From DATBLZ01 sp036555065 (GTDB lineage Bacteria > Pseudomonadota > Gammaproteobacteria > Steroidobacterales > Rariloculaceae): a stretch of 64,000 bases of DNA. The DNA lies in NCBI GenBank assembly GCA_036555065.1, contig DATBLZ010000161.1, positions 12,838-76,837 on the forward strand. The letters are read 5' to 3'. Every line of letters begins with the position of its first letter. The first letter of the stretch is position 1. The notes below the pieces were generated by a model. It was not told where the DNA came from. It was given only the letters and a program-made list of their open reading frames with translations, and did no database searches. The position numbers and the translations under genes are program-made. Of this stretch, positions 1 through 8,612 are shown one piece after another.

Positions 1-84
1 CGCGTCGGGGCCGCGATGCGCGATCGCGCGCAAGGCCGCCGCGTAGTCCCAGCTCGGGTCCGTTCCGCCGAAGAAGCCGCACAC
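1..84 (-). CDS. asparagine synthase-like class II amidotransferase, N-terminal 28 codons (cut by left edge)
   Basis: The minus strand from position 84 reads GTG-TGC-GGC, giving a start codon followed directly by Cys, then FFGGTDPSWDYAAALRAIAH and RGPDA. A Cys straight after the initiator, a Gly-rich turn and an HRGPD motif about 22 residues on are hallmarks of the N-terminal-nucleophile glutaminase domain of class II amidotransferases, in particular glutamine-hydrolysing asparagine synthases. The rest lies outside the window, so the synthase domain is inferred. It is divergent from the glycosyltransferase at 187. Such AsnB-like proteins are common in exopolysaccharide and aminoacylation clusters, which fits this neighbour. 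Confidence 0.7.
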   Translation of the reverse strand, partial: MCGFFGGTDPSWDYAAALRAIAHRGPDA

Positions 85-186
85 GCCCGGCACTTTATGC
101 GCTCGTCAGCTCTGCCGCAATCGACGTCGCGGACCCTGTGTTAGGCTACGGCGGCGCCGACCGGGCGCGAGCGTGCTTTTCACCGA

Positions 187-1227
187 ATGACGTTCCGAGT
201 CGCTCATGTCAACGCTGCCAAGGGTTATCGCGGCGGAGAACGGCAAACGGAGCTGCTCATTCGCGCGCTGCACGGCGGTAGCGTCGAGCAAGTGCTCGTC
301 GCCCGCCGCGGCGGGCCGCTCAGCAGTCGGTTCGGCGATCTCGGTCTCGAGGTTCGGTCCATCTCCGGCAGTTTCCTGAGTGTGGCGCGCGCCACGCGCG
401 ACGTGGAGCTCATCCACGTGCACGAGGGACGCAGCATCTACGGTGCGTACTTGCGCTCGCTGATCTCGGGGACGCCTTATATCGCGACGCGACGCGTCGA
501 CAACCCGATCAGAAATCACTGGTTCGCGCACCGTGCCTATCGGCACGCGGCATTCGTCGTCGCGGTCGCCAAGCGCGTAGCCGACGTCGTCCGCGAGCAC
601 GATCCTCGCGTTCGTACTCGAGTCGTTTATAGCGCGACGAGCAGCTTGCCAGTCGACAAATCTCGAGTGGAGGAGATCCGCCGGAAGTTCGCCGGCCGCG
701 TCCTCGTCGGCCACGTAGGCGCACTCGACAACAGCCAGAAGGGTCAGGAATTCATCATCGCCGTCGCGCGGGAGCTTAGGCTCTCCCATCCGGAGCTCCA
801 CTTCGTTCTCGTCGGCGGCGGCGCCGACGAGGCGATGCTCAAGGCCGCCGCAGCCGGGCTCGACAATTTGACGTTCACGGGCTTCGTCGACAACGTCGGC
901 GATTATCTCGCTGCGTTCGACATCTTCATCCTACCTTCGCGGCGCGAGGGCATCGGCAGCATTCTGCTCGACGCCATGGAACAGGGCCTGCCGATCGTTG
1001 CGACGCGCGTCGGCGGCGTTCCGGAGATCGTGCACGACAAGGAGAACGGAATTCTCATCGACGCCGAGCGCACCGATCAATTGCGCGATGCCGTTGTCGC
1101 GCTCAGCGCGGACCGAGACTTGCGCGCGCGCATGGGCGCATCCGGCAAGCGGACCGCGTCTGGATTCTCGGCGCACGCCATGGCGCACGAGTACCTCGAT
1201 ATTTACGAGTCGGTGCTCCGCGGCTAA
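187..1227 (+). CDS. GT4-family glycosyltransferase
   Basis: A 346-residue two-domain GT-B glycosyltransferase, probably using a nucleotide sugar to build a polysaccharide or lipid-linked glycan in the cytoplasm. The N-terminal domain begins with HVNAAKGYRGGERQTELLI, the Gly-rich acceptor-side loop of GT4 enzymes. The C-terminal donor domain shows GHVGALDNSQKGQEFIIAVA, FTGFVDNVGDYLAAFDIFIL, and the E-x7-E region PSRREGIGSILLDAMEQGLP. Length is normal for the family. The acceptor cannot be told from sequence. Its stop codon overlaps the convergent AlkB-like gene by four bases. The asparagine synthase-like gene just upstream suggests the edge of a surface-glycan locus. Confidence 0.85.
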   Translation: MTFRVAHVNAAKGYRGGERQTELLIRALHGGSVEQVLVARRGGPLSSRFGDLGLEVRSISGSFLSVARATRDVELIHVHEGRSIYGAYLRSLISGTPYIATRRVDNPIRNHWFAHRAYRHAAFVVAVAKRVADVVREHDPRVRTRVVYSATSSLPVDKSRVEEIRRKFAGRVLVGHVGALDNSQKGQEFIIAVARELRLSHPELHFVLVGGGADEAMLKAAAAGLDNLTFTGFVDNVGDYLAAFDIFILPSRREGIGSILLDAMEQGLPIVATRVGGVPEIVHDKENGILIDAERTDQLRDAVVALSADRDLRARMGASGKRTASGFSAHAMAHEYLDIYESVLRG

Positions 1228-1886
1228 AGGGCCTTACGGAATGTGAGGTTGACGCGCCGCCGGCCGAGGCGCGGATGGCTGCCGTCGGCGAGCGCTGCAA
1301 CGCCGTGATAATAGCGCCGCGACGCCCCACCCCAGACGACGACGTCGCCGTGCGCGAGCGCGTAGCGCGCCGGACGTTCGGCACGGCGCGCCCCGCCGAA
1401 CAGGAACGTCGCGGGCAAACCGAGCGATACCGAGACGATCGGCGCTGTGAAATCGCGCTCGTCCTTGTCTTGGTGCAGCGATAAACGTGTTCCCGGCCGA
1501 TAGAGATTGATCAGGCACGCATCGGGCACGAATGCCGCGAACCCGGCGGCAGCGGCCGCGGACGCAGCAAGCTCGAGGAACGCGTCCGGCATCTTCGGCC
1601 ACTCGCGACCCGTCTCCGGGTCGGTCGGCGAGTATCGATATCCGTGTCGATCGGAAACCCAGCCGACGGGACCGCAATTCGTCATTGCGACCGACATCGC
1701 GCGCCCGCCGGGCGTCAACATGCGCCGAAAAGGCGCCCGCGCCGCGACGCTGTCGATGCCGCGAAGGATCGGCTCTTCATGCGGGAGGAAGGCGCGCAAG
1801 ATCACGGCGTTGGGACCGATGCTTTCACCCGGCAGGGCCGCCCGATCCCGCTCGCGCAACCTCGCCACCGCGCGAGTCGCGCGCAT
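1224..1886 (-). CDS. alkB: AlkB-like 2OG-Fe(II) dioxygenase (DNA/RNA dealkylation repair)
   Basis: A 220-residue protein of the AlkB family, which oxidatively demethylates 1-methyladenine and 3-methylcytosine in nucleic acids using 2-oxoglutarate and Fe(II). Visible landmarks are the substrate-side segment TNCGPVGWVSDRHGYRYS, the Fe ligand pair in LSLHQDKDERDF (HxD, about residues 138-140), the distal His in RRYYHGVA, and the 2OG-binding arginines in GRRRVNLTFR at the C terminus. The start at 1886 is chosen because its ATG overlaps the TGA of the upstream gene (ATGA). A longer reading frame continues to 2375 but only overlaps that gene. Length matches E. coli AlkB. Confidence 0.9.
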   Translation of the reverse strand: MRATRAVARLRERDRAALPGESIGPNAVILRAFLPHEEPILRGIDSVAARAPFRRMLTPGGRAMSVAMTNCGPVGWVSDRHGYRYSPTDPETGREWPKMPDAFLELAASAAAAAGFAAFVPDACLINLYRPGTRLSLHQDKDERDFTAPIVSVSLGLPATFLFGGARRAERPARYALAHGDVVVWGGASRRYYHGVAALADGSHPRLGRRRVNLTFRKAL

Positions 1887-2635
1887 CAATCGCCCGGGTT
1901 CGGCAGCGCATCGACGTCGGGCAACACGAGCCCACGTTCCGCCAGATACGCTTCCCAGAGCGACACCGAGCATGTGTACTCGAGAATCGTCAGATCCGGG
2001 CGATGGACGGCCTCGGCGCGCGTACGGATCGGCTCCGTGTACAGCTTCGGATCCGTGACCACGAGCTCGTCGACGAGGTATTTGCGCGTCTGCCCCTCTT
2101 CGACGCGTTCCTCGAGCCACATGCGCTCGACGATGTGCGCGTCCGACGTCGTCGGGAAACGACTCATATAGGGGTAGGCTTTCAGATGCGTCGTCTCGAT
2201 CACGAGCACATCGTCCTCCCAGTGCGCGATCGAGTGTCCCATCGCACTCGGCAGGATCGCCTCCGGAGGATTGTGATCCGCCATGTAGACCTTGCGGTAC
2301 ATGCCGTAGCCTTCCCAGAAGATCGTCAGGTCCTGCGGGCGGTGAAACACTTCGATCGCGAACGGCGCACCCCACGGCGCCCGCGGCATGCCGGGCCAGA
2401 TGCAGTAGTACCCCGGATCGTCCTCGATCCGAAACTGCTTTGCGTATTCGTCGGCGAGCGCCTGCGCCGCCGGCGTATACGGAAGCGGACTGGGGAGGCG
2501 TTGACGCCCCGAGCCCGGCGCCGGGAAATAAACGCCGCTGAAGTCCCGCGCCGACGGCGTTTGCGCTTCGGCGACCGCTACGGACGAGAATGCAAGCGCG
2601 AGCAATGCAAGCACGCGCACGGTCCCAACGGGCAT
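1886..2635 (-). CDS. secreted protein of unknown function
   Basis: A 249-residue protein with a clear Sec signal peptide (MPVGTVRVLALLALAFSSVA, cleavage near AEAQ). The mature part starts SARDFSGVYFPAPGSG and is rich in Trp, Tyr and acidic residues, with segments such as EVFHRPQDLTIFWEGYGMY and HWEDDVLVIETTHLK. This resembles a family of proteobacterial and acidobacterial periplasmic proteins of unknown role that recognise no standard domain by eye. It is translationally coupled to the alkB-like gene downstream (ATGA overlap). The sequence does not show why the two are paired. Location in the periplasm is well supported; function is not. Confidence 0.75.
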   Translation of the reverse strand: MPVGTVRVLALLALAFSSVAVAEAQTPSARDFSGVYFPAPGSGRQRLPSPLPYTPAAQALADEYAKQFRIEDDPGYYCIWPGMPRAPWGAPFAIEVFHRPQDLTIFWEGYGMYRKVYMADHNPPEAILPSAMGHSIAHWEDDVLVIETTHLKAYPYMSRFPTTSDAHIVERMWLEERVEEGQTRKYLVDELVVTDPKLYTEPIRTRAEAVHRPDLTILEYTCSVSLWEAYLAERGLVLPDVDALPNPGD

Positions 2636-2703
2636 AGGCAGGTCCCCTTCTTCTTAAGGCGGACCTAATTTACGTGAAAGCCGGACCCTTGTCCTTAGCC
2701 GTC

Positions 2704-3387
2704 CTAGGAGGCCTTCGATTTCACGCGCGGCGCGTTCGTCCGCGCGCGTGGGTCGTTGTTTTCCTCGAGCGGGGCCTTGCGTCGAAACAGAAACTCTTGC
2801 ATGCCGTTGCCGAGGAGCCGGCCGCGCTCGATCGCGAAGCCCGGCATGCAGAGCTTCAGGTCTTCCGGCGAGTACCGCGGTGCCGCGCGTTCAGCGAGCG
2901 ATTGACCGAGGTTGAGCAGGCGAAAATCCTGCAGCGGCACGTAGTCACCGGGCCGCGCGGGCATTCGCGATTCGCGGTACACGATGAGCGCGTGCGCAAG
3001 GCCGCCGGGCGCCGTGCGTCCCGCGAGCGCCGCCATGAGCGCCGCGAGCGCACGCCGGTCGAGGTAGTTGAGCAAATCCCAACAGAGCGCGATGTCGAGC
3101 GGATCCGGACCGACGCGCGGAAGAAGCGCGGTGACGGCCGCCTCGAGATCGCGAGAATCGGCGCTGCCGTTCAGCGACTCTATCTCGTTACGCGCATCGA
3201 CGATCTCGATCCGACAGCGAAACCGGCTGAACAACTCGAGCGTCTTCGCGTGGGCCGCGCCCAAATCGAGCACGACGATGCGCCGCGTCGCATCGATGCG
3301 CTCGATGAGCGTCCGGAACAACGGCGCATGCGGAGTCGGCGGGACCTCGAATTCCGCTCTCGCGGTCGCGGCCCCGAGCGGTTCCAC
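2704..3387 (-). CDS. methyltransferase-like protein of unknown function
   Basis: A 227-residue protein. Residues about 35-60 (RIVVLDLGAAHAKTLELFSR) look like motif I of a class I SAM-dependent methyltransferase, followed by an acidic strand end (IEIVDA) and LDIALCWDLLNYLDRRALAA, resembling motif IV of that fold. No catalytic residue identifies a substrate. The C-terminal tail is basic (RRKAPLEENNDPRARTNAPR). The GTG start at 3387 is preceded by an excellent ribosome-binding site (GGAGGG, 4-base spacing). It follows the bactofilin gene by nine bases, so the two are almost certainly co-transcribed, which hints at a role in cell-shape or envelope biology. Confidence 0.65.
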   Translation of the reverse strand: MEPLGAATARAEFEVPPTPHAPLFRTLIERIDATRRIVVLDLGAAHAKTLELFSRFRCRIEIVDARNEIESLNGSADSRDLEAAVTALLPRVGPDPLDIALCWDLLNYLDRRALAALMAALAGRTAPGGLAHALIVYRESRMPARPGDYVPLQDFRLLNLGQSLAERAAPRYSPEDLKLCMPGFAIERGRLLGNGMQEFLFRRKAPLEENNDPRARTNAPRVKSKAS

Positions 3388-3396
3388 CGAGCCCTC

Positions 3397-3915
3397 CTAA
3401 ACCTTCGCGACCGCAGCTGGCTTCGCGACGATCGTCGGCGTCACGGCCGACGCTGGTTTCGGTGCCGACTGACTCTTTCCGAGGACCGCATCGACGGCCT
3501 CGGGATCCATTTCTATCGAGCCCTTGAACCGCGCGCCGTCCTCGAGGCTCACTCGCGGCGCAACGATGTTGCCGATGACCCGCGCGGTCTTGCGAATGCT
3601 GACACGCTCGGAGCCGTAGAGATCTCCGTCCATGTTGCCGTCGACCGTGATGACCTTCGCATGCACGTCGGCCTTGATCTTGCCGTCCTTGCCGATCGTG
3701 AGGCTGTGGTTGTTCAGCTGGATCGTCCCGCTGACATCCCCTTCGATGCGCAAGTCTTCCTCGCCTCGAAGATTGCCGTCGATTTGAATCGAGCGGCCGA
3801 TGACCGCCGCCTCACGCGCCGGCGCGTTGCCGCGAGCGCTCTCGTTCCATGGCGCCGCTTCCGGCTCGACTCCCTGCCTCTGCCCCGGCTCGTCCTTCTT
3901 ACCTCGCTCGAACAT
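3397..3915 (-). CDS. bactofilin (polymer-forming cytoskeletal protein)
   Basis: A 172-residue bactofilin. These proteins self-assemble without nucleotide into filaments that scaffold cell-wall synthesis, stalk or pole structures. The central domain (about residues 38-130) shows the short repeating turns of a right-handed beta-helix: IDGNLRGEEDLRIEGDVSG, LTIGKDGKIKADVHAKVITV, DGNMDGDLYGSERVSI, ARVIGNIVAPRVSL. It is flanked by disordered charged N-terminal and Ala/Pro-rich C-terminal tails, as usual for the family. The ribosome-binding site is strong (AGGAGG, four bases before ATG). The 103-base spacer from hflC suggests its own promoter. A weak candidate is TTGTTC, 18-base spacer, TAAGTT within 3945-3985 on the minus strand. 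Confidence 0.93.
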   Translation of the reverse strand: MFERGKKDEPGQRQGVEPEAAPWNESARGNAPAREAAVIGRSIQIDGNLRGEEDLRIEGDVSGTIQLNNHSLTIGKDGKIKADVHAKVITVDGNMDGDLYGSERVSIRKTARVIGNIVAPRVSLEDGARFKGSIEMDPEAVDAVLGKSQSAPKPASAVTPTIVAKPAAVAKV

Positions 3916-4018
3916 GCGTTCCTCCTATGAGCGTTATCCAGGCACTTTCCCTGTTTAACTTAACGGAGAATAGTCCACATGAACAAGCAGTCGCAAGTCT
4001 GCGACAGTAGGCCGAAAA

Positions 4019-4963
4019 CTAACGCGCCGACGTCGACTCTAGATACCGGAAAAACTCCGACTCGGCATCGATCATGAGGGTCGTGTTCTGCCCGAGCGTG
4101 CGGTAGGTCTCGAGCGTGCGCGAGAACTCGTAGAACTCGGGGTCCTGGCCGTAGGCCTCGCCGTAGATCCGCGTCGCCTCGGCATCCGCGCGGCCGATGA
4201 TCTCCTGGGCGCGCCGGTCCGCCTCGGAGCTGATGCGGCGCAGCTCCCGCTCCATGTTGCCGAGTATTTCCTGGCTTCGGCCTTCGCCTTCGGACCTGAA
4301 TCGAGCGGCAATGCTCTGACGCTCGGCGATCATCCGGCTCTCGACCTGCTCGCGGACCGAATCGATGTAGTTGATGCGCTTGATGCGCACGTCGACGAGC
4401 TCGATGCCGAGCTGCGGCATCAGGCCCACGGCCGCTGCCAGCATGTCCTGCTCGAGCTGGCCACGACCCTTCGTCGGTCGGCCGAGGTCCGTGCTGCCGA
4501 GCGCGGCCGCTTCCTCTTCGGAAAGCCCCGCGACGTCCACCTGCCAATCCGCGGAACGCACGATCTCCTCGAGCTCGGTGCCGGACACGATGTCGCGCAC
4601 GACGGAGTCGAGGATATCGTCCAAGCGCGTGCGCGCGCCGAGCTCGTCACGGACCGAGCGCAGGAACTGCAACGGATCGACGATCCGCCACCGCGCCGTG
4701 GTATCGACGATGATGAACTCCCGGCCTAGGGTCGGGATTTGGCTCACGTCGCCGTCCCAGGTCAGAAGGCGCTTGTCGAACCGCCGAACCTGTTGGACGA
4801 ACGGCACGCGCCAATGCAGGCCCGGCTCGGTTATGACGTCCCCGATCGGTTCACCGAACTGCACGATGATGCCTTGCTGCGCCTGATCGATCACGAAACC
4901 GGCGCGGGTCACGAGCAGCAACGCAACCACGGCAACGAGAACGATGAACGTGATATTTTTCAT
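4019..4963 (-). CDS. hflC: HflC, modulator of FtsH protease
   Basis: A 314-residue SPFH/prohibitin-family protein. With HflK it forms the membrane-anchored cage around FtsH and modulates turnover of membrane proteins. There is one N-terminal transmembrane segment (ITFIVLVAVVALLLVTRAGF), then the SPFH domain beginning with QQGIIVQFGEPI, GLHWRVPFVQQVRRFDKRLL, and a long helical region rich in Arg/Glu (ESRMIAERQSIAARFRSEGE) typical of HflC. The C-terminal region (FYEFSRTLETYRTL) is also characteristic. The start codon overlaps the stop of hflK by four bases. It is the last gene of the minus-strand run that begins at dapA. Confidence 0.96.
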   Translation of the reverse strand: MKNITFIVLVAVVALLLVTRAGFVIDQAQQGIIVQFGEPIGDVITEPGLHWRVPFVQQVRRFDKRLLTWDGDVSQIPTLGREFIIVDTTARWRIVDPLQFLRSVRDELGARTRLDDILDSVVRDIVSGTELEEIVRSADWQVDVAGLSEEEAAALGSTDLGRPTKGRGQLEQDMLAAAVGLMPQLGIELVDVRIKRINYIDSVREQVESRMIAERQSIAARFRSEGEGRSQEILGNMERELRRISSEADRRAQEIIGRADAEATRIYGEAYGQDPEFYEFSRTLETYRTLGQNTTLMIDAESEFFRYLESTSAR

Positions 4964-6003
4964 TGGCTTGCAGGAGCTACCTGCGGCAACGGTTGAGCAT
5001 TGCGCAGATTCAGCAGCGGCACGGGAGGCACTTGTCCCTCCTGGACGACGACGACCGAGCCGATGGCCGGCAGCACCTGGTTCAGCGTCTCGAGATACAT
5101 GCGCGACCGCGTGACTGCGGGCGCGCCGCGGTACTCGGCGAGGATCGCATTGAAACGCGCACTCTCGCCGAGCGCGCGGTTGACGCGCTCCGTCGCGTAG
5201 CCTTCCGCCTCGGAGATCGCGCGCATGGCCGTGCCCTCGGCTCGCGGGATGGCCTCGTTCGCCTGGCGCGTAGCCTCATTGATGCGTCGTTCGAGCTCCT
5301 GGCGCGCCTCGTTGACCTCGTTGAATGCGGGCTGCACGCGCGGCGGCGGCACGACGTCCTGAAGCTGGACGGTAACGATGTGAATGCCGTTGTCGTAGCG
5401 GTCCATCGCTGCCTGGATTTCGGACTGCGCCGTGGCCGCGATCTCGACGCGCGCCACCGTGAGCACGTCGCTGCCGATGCGGTTGCCGACGACGCGGCGC
5501 ATGACCGATTCGGAAAGGTCGCGAAGCGTCTGCGTCGGCTCCCGCATTCCGTAGAGAAACTTGATCGGATCGCTGATGCGATATTGCACGACCCATTCGA
5601 CTTGGATGATGTTGAGGTCGCCCGTGAGCATCAGCGATTCGTCGGGGAAATCGCCGGTGAACCGCGTGCGCGAATCCGCGAGCGCGTCCTCCGAACGAAA
5701 ACCGAATTCCTGCTTGAGCACTCGCTCGGTCGCGACGATCTCGATCGAATCGACGCCGAACGGCAGCTTGAAATGCAGCCCCGGGTCGGCGATGCCGGTT
5801 ACTTCGCCGAAACGCTTGATCACGGCGCGCTCTTCCGGCTGGACCGTATAGAAGGAGCTGAACACGCCCCAAATACCGAGTAGCACGAGCACGGCGATCG
5901 CGATCGGCGCACCGGCGAGCCGCGGGCGCCCGATGTCCGGCGGTCGCCTTGCCCCGCCGGGCCGGTTGAACAGCTGGTCGATGAGGTCTTTGGCGTCGCT
6001 CAT
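4960..6003 (-). CDS. hflK: HflK, modulator of FtsH protease
   Basis: A 347-residue partner of HflC. A short cytoplasmic N terminus rich in Pro/Gly/Arg precedes one transmembrane segment (PIAIAVLVLLGIWGVFSSFY). The SPFH domain starts VQPEERAVIKRFGEVT, followed by DPGLHFKLPFGVDSIEIV. The segment VQLQDVVPPPRVQPAFNEV is the diagnostic HflK linker, and the Glu/Arg-rich helix carries NEAIPRAEGTAMRAISEAEG. The length is a little shorter than in E. coli because the Gly-rich N-terminal part is reduced. Its ATG overlaps the stop of the upstream VOC gene (ATGA), so it is tied by translation to a set of genes not normally found with hflKC. Confidence 0.96.
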   Translation of the reverse strand: MSDAKDLIDQLFNRPGGARRPPDIGRPRLAGAPIAIAVLVLLGIWGVFSSFYTVQPEERAVIKRFGEVTGIADPGLHFKLPFGVDSIEIVATERVLKQEFGFRSEDALADSRTRFTGDFPDESLMLTGDLNIIQVEWVVQYRISDPIKFLYGMREPTQTLRDLSESVMRRVVGNRIGSDVLTVARVEIAATAQSEIQAAMDRYDNGIHIVTVQLQDVVPPPRVQPAFNEVNEARQELERRINEATRQANEAIPRAEGTAMRAISEAEGYATERVNRALGESARFNAILAEYRGAPAVTRSRMYLETLNQVLPAIGSVVVVQEGQVPPVPLLNLRNAQPLPQVAPASQ

Positions 6004-6890
6004 GGTCGGCGTGCCGCGCGTGCCTGTGCAGTTTCGGCGAAATAGTTCGTGATGCCATCGGGGTCATCGAGCCAGATCGTGCGCAGTTGAAAGCCGCCCA
6101 ACGTGCTCAACGGCTGATCGACGGCGATCTTCTTCGCGCGCGCGAGCGTATCGACGACGTCGACGTTGGAGACCACGTATTGAATCCCCCCGCTGCCGGT
6201 ATCCGCCGGAAGCTCGGAGCCGAAGCTGCGCAGACTCACGATCGTCGAGCCGTGCCGATAGGAATACTTCGTGGTATCGAACACCGGGTCGTGGGCCGGC
6301 GCAAGCTCCTCGAGGCCGACGAACTCTCGGTAGAACGCACGGCTCGACTCGATGTCGGACACTGTGAGGCCGACTTCGACCTCGTCGGAAGCGCCCCCGT
6401 CCCGAACGATTACGAGCTCGACCGCCTGCCCGTCGGGATCGACGACGAGCGCCGACCTGCGCCCGCCTGCACGCGTTATGAATTCGGGCGCCGCGCGGCC
6501 ATGGGCAATGAACCGTTGGGCGAGCGCGGCTTCGTCAGGAAAGAAAAACGTCAGTAAGCGCACTCCGGTGGCGTCGCGAACGCCGCCGGGCACGTATTGC
6601 CGGTTTGCGACGCGCGCGGTGAGCTTGAGCTCCGACGCGCCGGCCCGAAACCGCGCGACGCCGTTTCCGCCGCCGACGTTGAGCGTATCGAGCTGCTCGA
6701 AACCAAGCACTTCGCCGTAGAACTCGAACATCTGCTCGCGAGCGACCGCGAAACGACGAAAGACGTTCATCGACGGTTGCCACAGAACCGCCCCGACCGA
6801 CGCCGAATCATCGGCACCATAAGCCGCCGCCTGCAGAGCCGCGGCGACGGCGATGGCGCTCGCGAATGCCGCAATCCTTCCTCGATGCAT
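6000..6890 (-). CDS. exported VOC (glyoxalase/dioxygenase fold) protein with two modules
   Basis: A 296-residue protein with a signal peptide (IAAFASAIAVAAALQAAAYG). Two vicinal-oxygen-chelate modules follow. The first is around residues 40-160 (FAVAREQMFEFYGEVLGFEQ ... SALVVDPDGQAVELVI) and the second around 170-285 (EVGLTVSDIESSRAFYREFV ... LRTIWLDDPDGITNYFAE). In each the final strand carries the DPDG-x3-E/Y pattern that usually supplies a metal ligand, but the second reads DPDGITNYF, without the usual Glu. Family members include glyoxalases and extradiol dioxygenases; the reaction here is unknown. It lies between cytochrome b561 and hflK with tight spacing, so it is part of the same transcription unit. 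Confidence 0.78.
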   Translation of the reverse strand: MHRGRIAAFASAIAVAAALQAAAYGADDSASVGAVLWQPSMNVFRRFAVAREQMFEFYGEVLGFEQLDTLNVGGGNGVARFRAGASELKLTARVANRQYVPGGVRDATGVRLLTFFFPDEAALAQRFIAHGRAAPEFITRAGGRRSALVVDPDGQAVELVIVRDGGASDEVEVGLTVSDIESSRAFYREFVGLEELAPAHDPVFDTTKYSYRHGSTIVSLRSFGSELPADTGSGGIQYVVSNVDVVDTLARAKKIAVDQPLSTLGGFQLRTIWLDDPDGITNYFAETAQARAARRP

Positions 6891-6909
6891 GGGCCGCTCT
6901 CCGCTTCCG

Positions 6910-7506
6910 TCAGCCGTCGAGCTTAGCGGGCGCGTCCGCGTCGCGCAATGTAGTCTCCGCGCCGCGTGCGGGAATGATCATCTTCGTGAGCGTCCCGTCC
7001 TGATTGAAGGCCGTATGTTTGTACACGCCGCCGAGGTGCAGAAGAATCGTCACGAATATCAGCAGCGCCGCCCAGCGGTGTACGGCATGCACGACAACGT
7101 TGAGCTCGAAGTTCGCCTCGAGCGGCGACGGGATCGCGAACCAGTCGAAGACGCGGATCGGCTCGCCCATCGTCCAAACGAGAAACGGGCCGGAGATCAA
7201 CATCACGGCGAGGGCCACGAGCATGACTGTGTGCACCCACTTGCCGACGAGAAAGAAGAATCGCCCTTGCTTCGCGAGCGGCCCGGGATGGCCATAGACG
7301 AAGCGCCAAATGATCCGCAGCCACAGCACCGCATACGCCGTGATCGCAATGGACGTGTGCAGAACCAGGGTGTCGCGCCGTTCGTCACCAGTGAAGCTCT
7401 CGATCGTGCTGCCGACGTAGAGCATCACGACGATGATCGCTGCCGTAACCCAGTGGAGCAATATCGAGCCCCAGCCGTAGCCGGTGGCCGTATCCCGAAT
7501 GGCCAT
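6910..7506 (-). CDS. cytochrome b561-type di-heme membrane protein
   Basis: A 198-residue integral membrane protein. It opens with GYGWGSILLHWVTAAIIVVM, the first helix of bacterial cytochrome b561 (CybB-like) with an axial His. Further helices carry LVLHTSIAITAYAVLWLRII and GKWVHTVMLVALAVMLISGP, and the last VVHAVHRWAALLIFVTILLH with the remaining heme His ligands. Four transmembrane helices are visible, as in the family. Such proteins pass electrons between quinol and periplasmic acceptors such as superoxide or oxidases. The start at 7506 fits the N-terminal pattern and begins five bases after the amidohydrolase stop. A reading frame running upstream to 8292 is only overlap. Confidence 0.88.
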   Translation of the reverse strand: MAIRDTATGYGWGSILLHWVTAAIIVVMLYVGSTIESFTGDERRDTLVLHTSIAITAYAVLWLRIIWRFVYGHPGPLAKQGRFFFLVGKWVHTVMLVALAVMLISGPFLVWTMGEPIRVFDWFAIPSPLEANFELNVVVHAVHRWAALLIFVTILLHLGGVYKHTAFNQDGTLTKMIIPARGAETTLRDADAPAKLDG

Positions 7507-7511
7507 AGCTC

Positions 7512-8612
7512 TTAAGCGACCGCCAAGGAGTCGATCCGCAAAATATCGATGAGATTCCCGCCCAAGATCGCCGCCTTCTCGGCGTCCGTCAAGAAGTTCG
7601 CTTCGGCAATGAGATCGATCGTGTCGGGCCAGAAGAACGGGATGTCCGAGCCGTAGACGACCTGGCTCGCGGCGGTTTCCGCGACGAGGTGGCGGAGGCC
7701 TTCGGCCGAGAAAACCATCGAGTCGACGAAGATCTGATCCTTGAAGTAGGCGCTCGGCGGCTTCCGATTCGCACAGTTCGCGTTTTCTCTGACACTGCAA
7801 GCGACTTCCGTGCGCCCCAGGTAGGACGGCAGATAACCTCCGCCATGCGCGGCAACGAGCTTCAGACGCGAAAAGCGGTCGAGCGTTCCGTCGAAGATCA
7901 TGTGCGCGAGAAACAGTGTCGTCTCGAGCGGATTGCCGATGATGTTCCCGAGGTCGCCGCGACCGGCAAAGCCGTTGTCGCGAACCACGTTGAGCGCGTT
8001 GTTCGGATGCATGAAAACCGGCACGTCGAGCTCCTGAGCCTTGGCCCAGAAGACGTCGAACTGCTCTGCGGTCGGCGGCTCGTTGGCGACGTGCCCGCCG
8101 ATCGAGGCCCCTCGGTGCCCGAGCTCCCGTACGGCGAATTCGAGTTGTTGCGCGGCGAGCTCCGGAAACTGGAGCGCGACCGAGCTCAATGCCACGAAGC
8201 GGTCCGCATGGGCCTCGCACCAGTCGGCGAGTCGTTGATCGTGGACGCCGACGATGCGTTCCGCGAGCTCGCGCTCGGCTGCATACCACCAATACGTGTT
8301 GACGCTGAGCGCTTGGACCTCGATGCCGCGCTCGTCCATGACGCGCAAACGATCCGGGCCGAGCGTCCAGACCGACGGAAACGTGCGCCCCGCGAGCGGG
8401 GTGCCGGCAAGCAGATCGGCGACCTCGGGAAACACGCAGTGCGCATGAACGTCGACGACGGGCACCGACCGACCGCCGATCGCGACGCGCTTGCGCGCGT
8501 TCTGCGCAAGCGCGGCTGGCGCTACCGAGCCCCAGAAGGCCGCGGCTGCAACAGCCCGACAGAAATTCCGTCGCCCGCGCAGCGGCCCGCTATCCGCCGT
8601 TGTTCTGCTCAT
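7512..8612 (-). CDS. Tat-exported amidohydrolase (ACMSD-like family)
   Basis: A TIM-barrel metal-dependent amidohydrolase of the amidohydrolase_2/ACMSD group (decarboxylases and hydrolases of aromatic acids). With the ATG at 8612 it has 366 residues and starts with a twin-arginine signal, PLRGRRNFCRAVAAAAFWGS, ending near ALAQ. The metal motif HxH is in VVDVHAHCVFPEV. Further landmarks are DVPVFMHPNNALN, LKLVAAHGGGYLPSYLGR, and the terminal strand VVYGSDIPFFWPD with the catalytic Asp. The start is supported by the Tat motif position although no strong ribosome-binding site is seen; it overlaps the lipoprotein gene by 23 bases. The substrate is unknown. The adjoining cytochrome b561 suggests periplasmic aromatic-compound chemistry, which is inference. 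Confidence 0.83.
   Translation of the reverse strand: MSRTTADSGPLRGRRNFCRAVAAAAFWGSVAPAALAQNARKRVAIGGRSVPVVDVHAHCVFPEVADLLAGTPLAGRTFPSVWTLGPDRLRVMDERGIEVQALSVNTYWWYAAERELAERIVGVHDQRLADWCEAHADRFVALSSVALQFPELAAQQLEFAVRELGHRGASIGGHVANEPPTAEQFDVFWAKAQELDVPVFMHPNNALNVVRDNGFAGRGDLGNIIGNPLETTLFLAHMIFDGTLDRFSRLKLVAAHGGGYLPSYLGRTEVACSVRENANCANRKPPSAYFKDQIFVDSMVFSAEGLRHLVAETAASQVVYGSDIPFFWPDTIDLIAEANFLTDAEKAAILGGNLIDILRIDSLAVA

Noticed and set aside
106..801. 231-codon minus-strand frame opposite the glycosyltransferase
   Set aside because: Only a shadow of the high-GC coding strand; no motif and it overlaps a well-supported gene.
1224..2375. 383-codon minus-strand frame covering the AlkB-like gene and beyond
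   Set aside because: The part beyond 1886 overlaps the secreted-protein gene and has no similarity; the ATGA junction at 1886 is the natural start.
3958..4018. TCGCA...TGCGA inverted repeat after hflC as terminator
   Set aside because: The stem is only five base pairs and no T-run follows.
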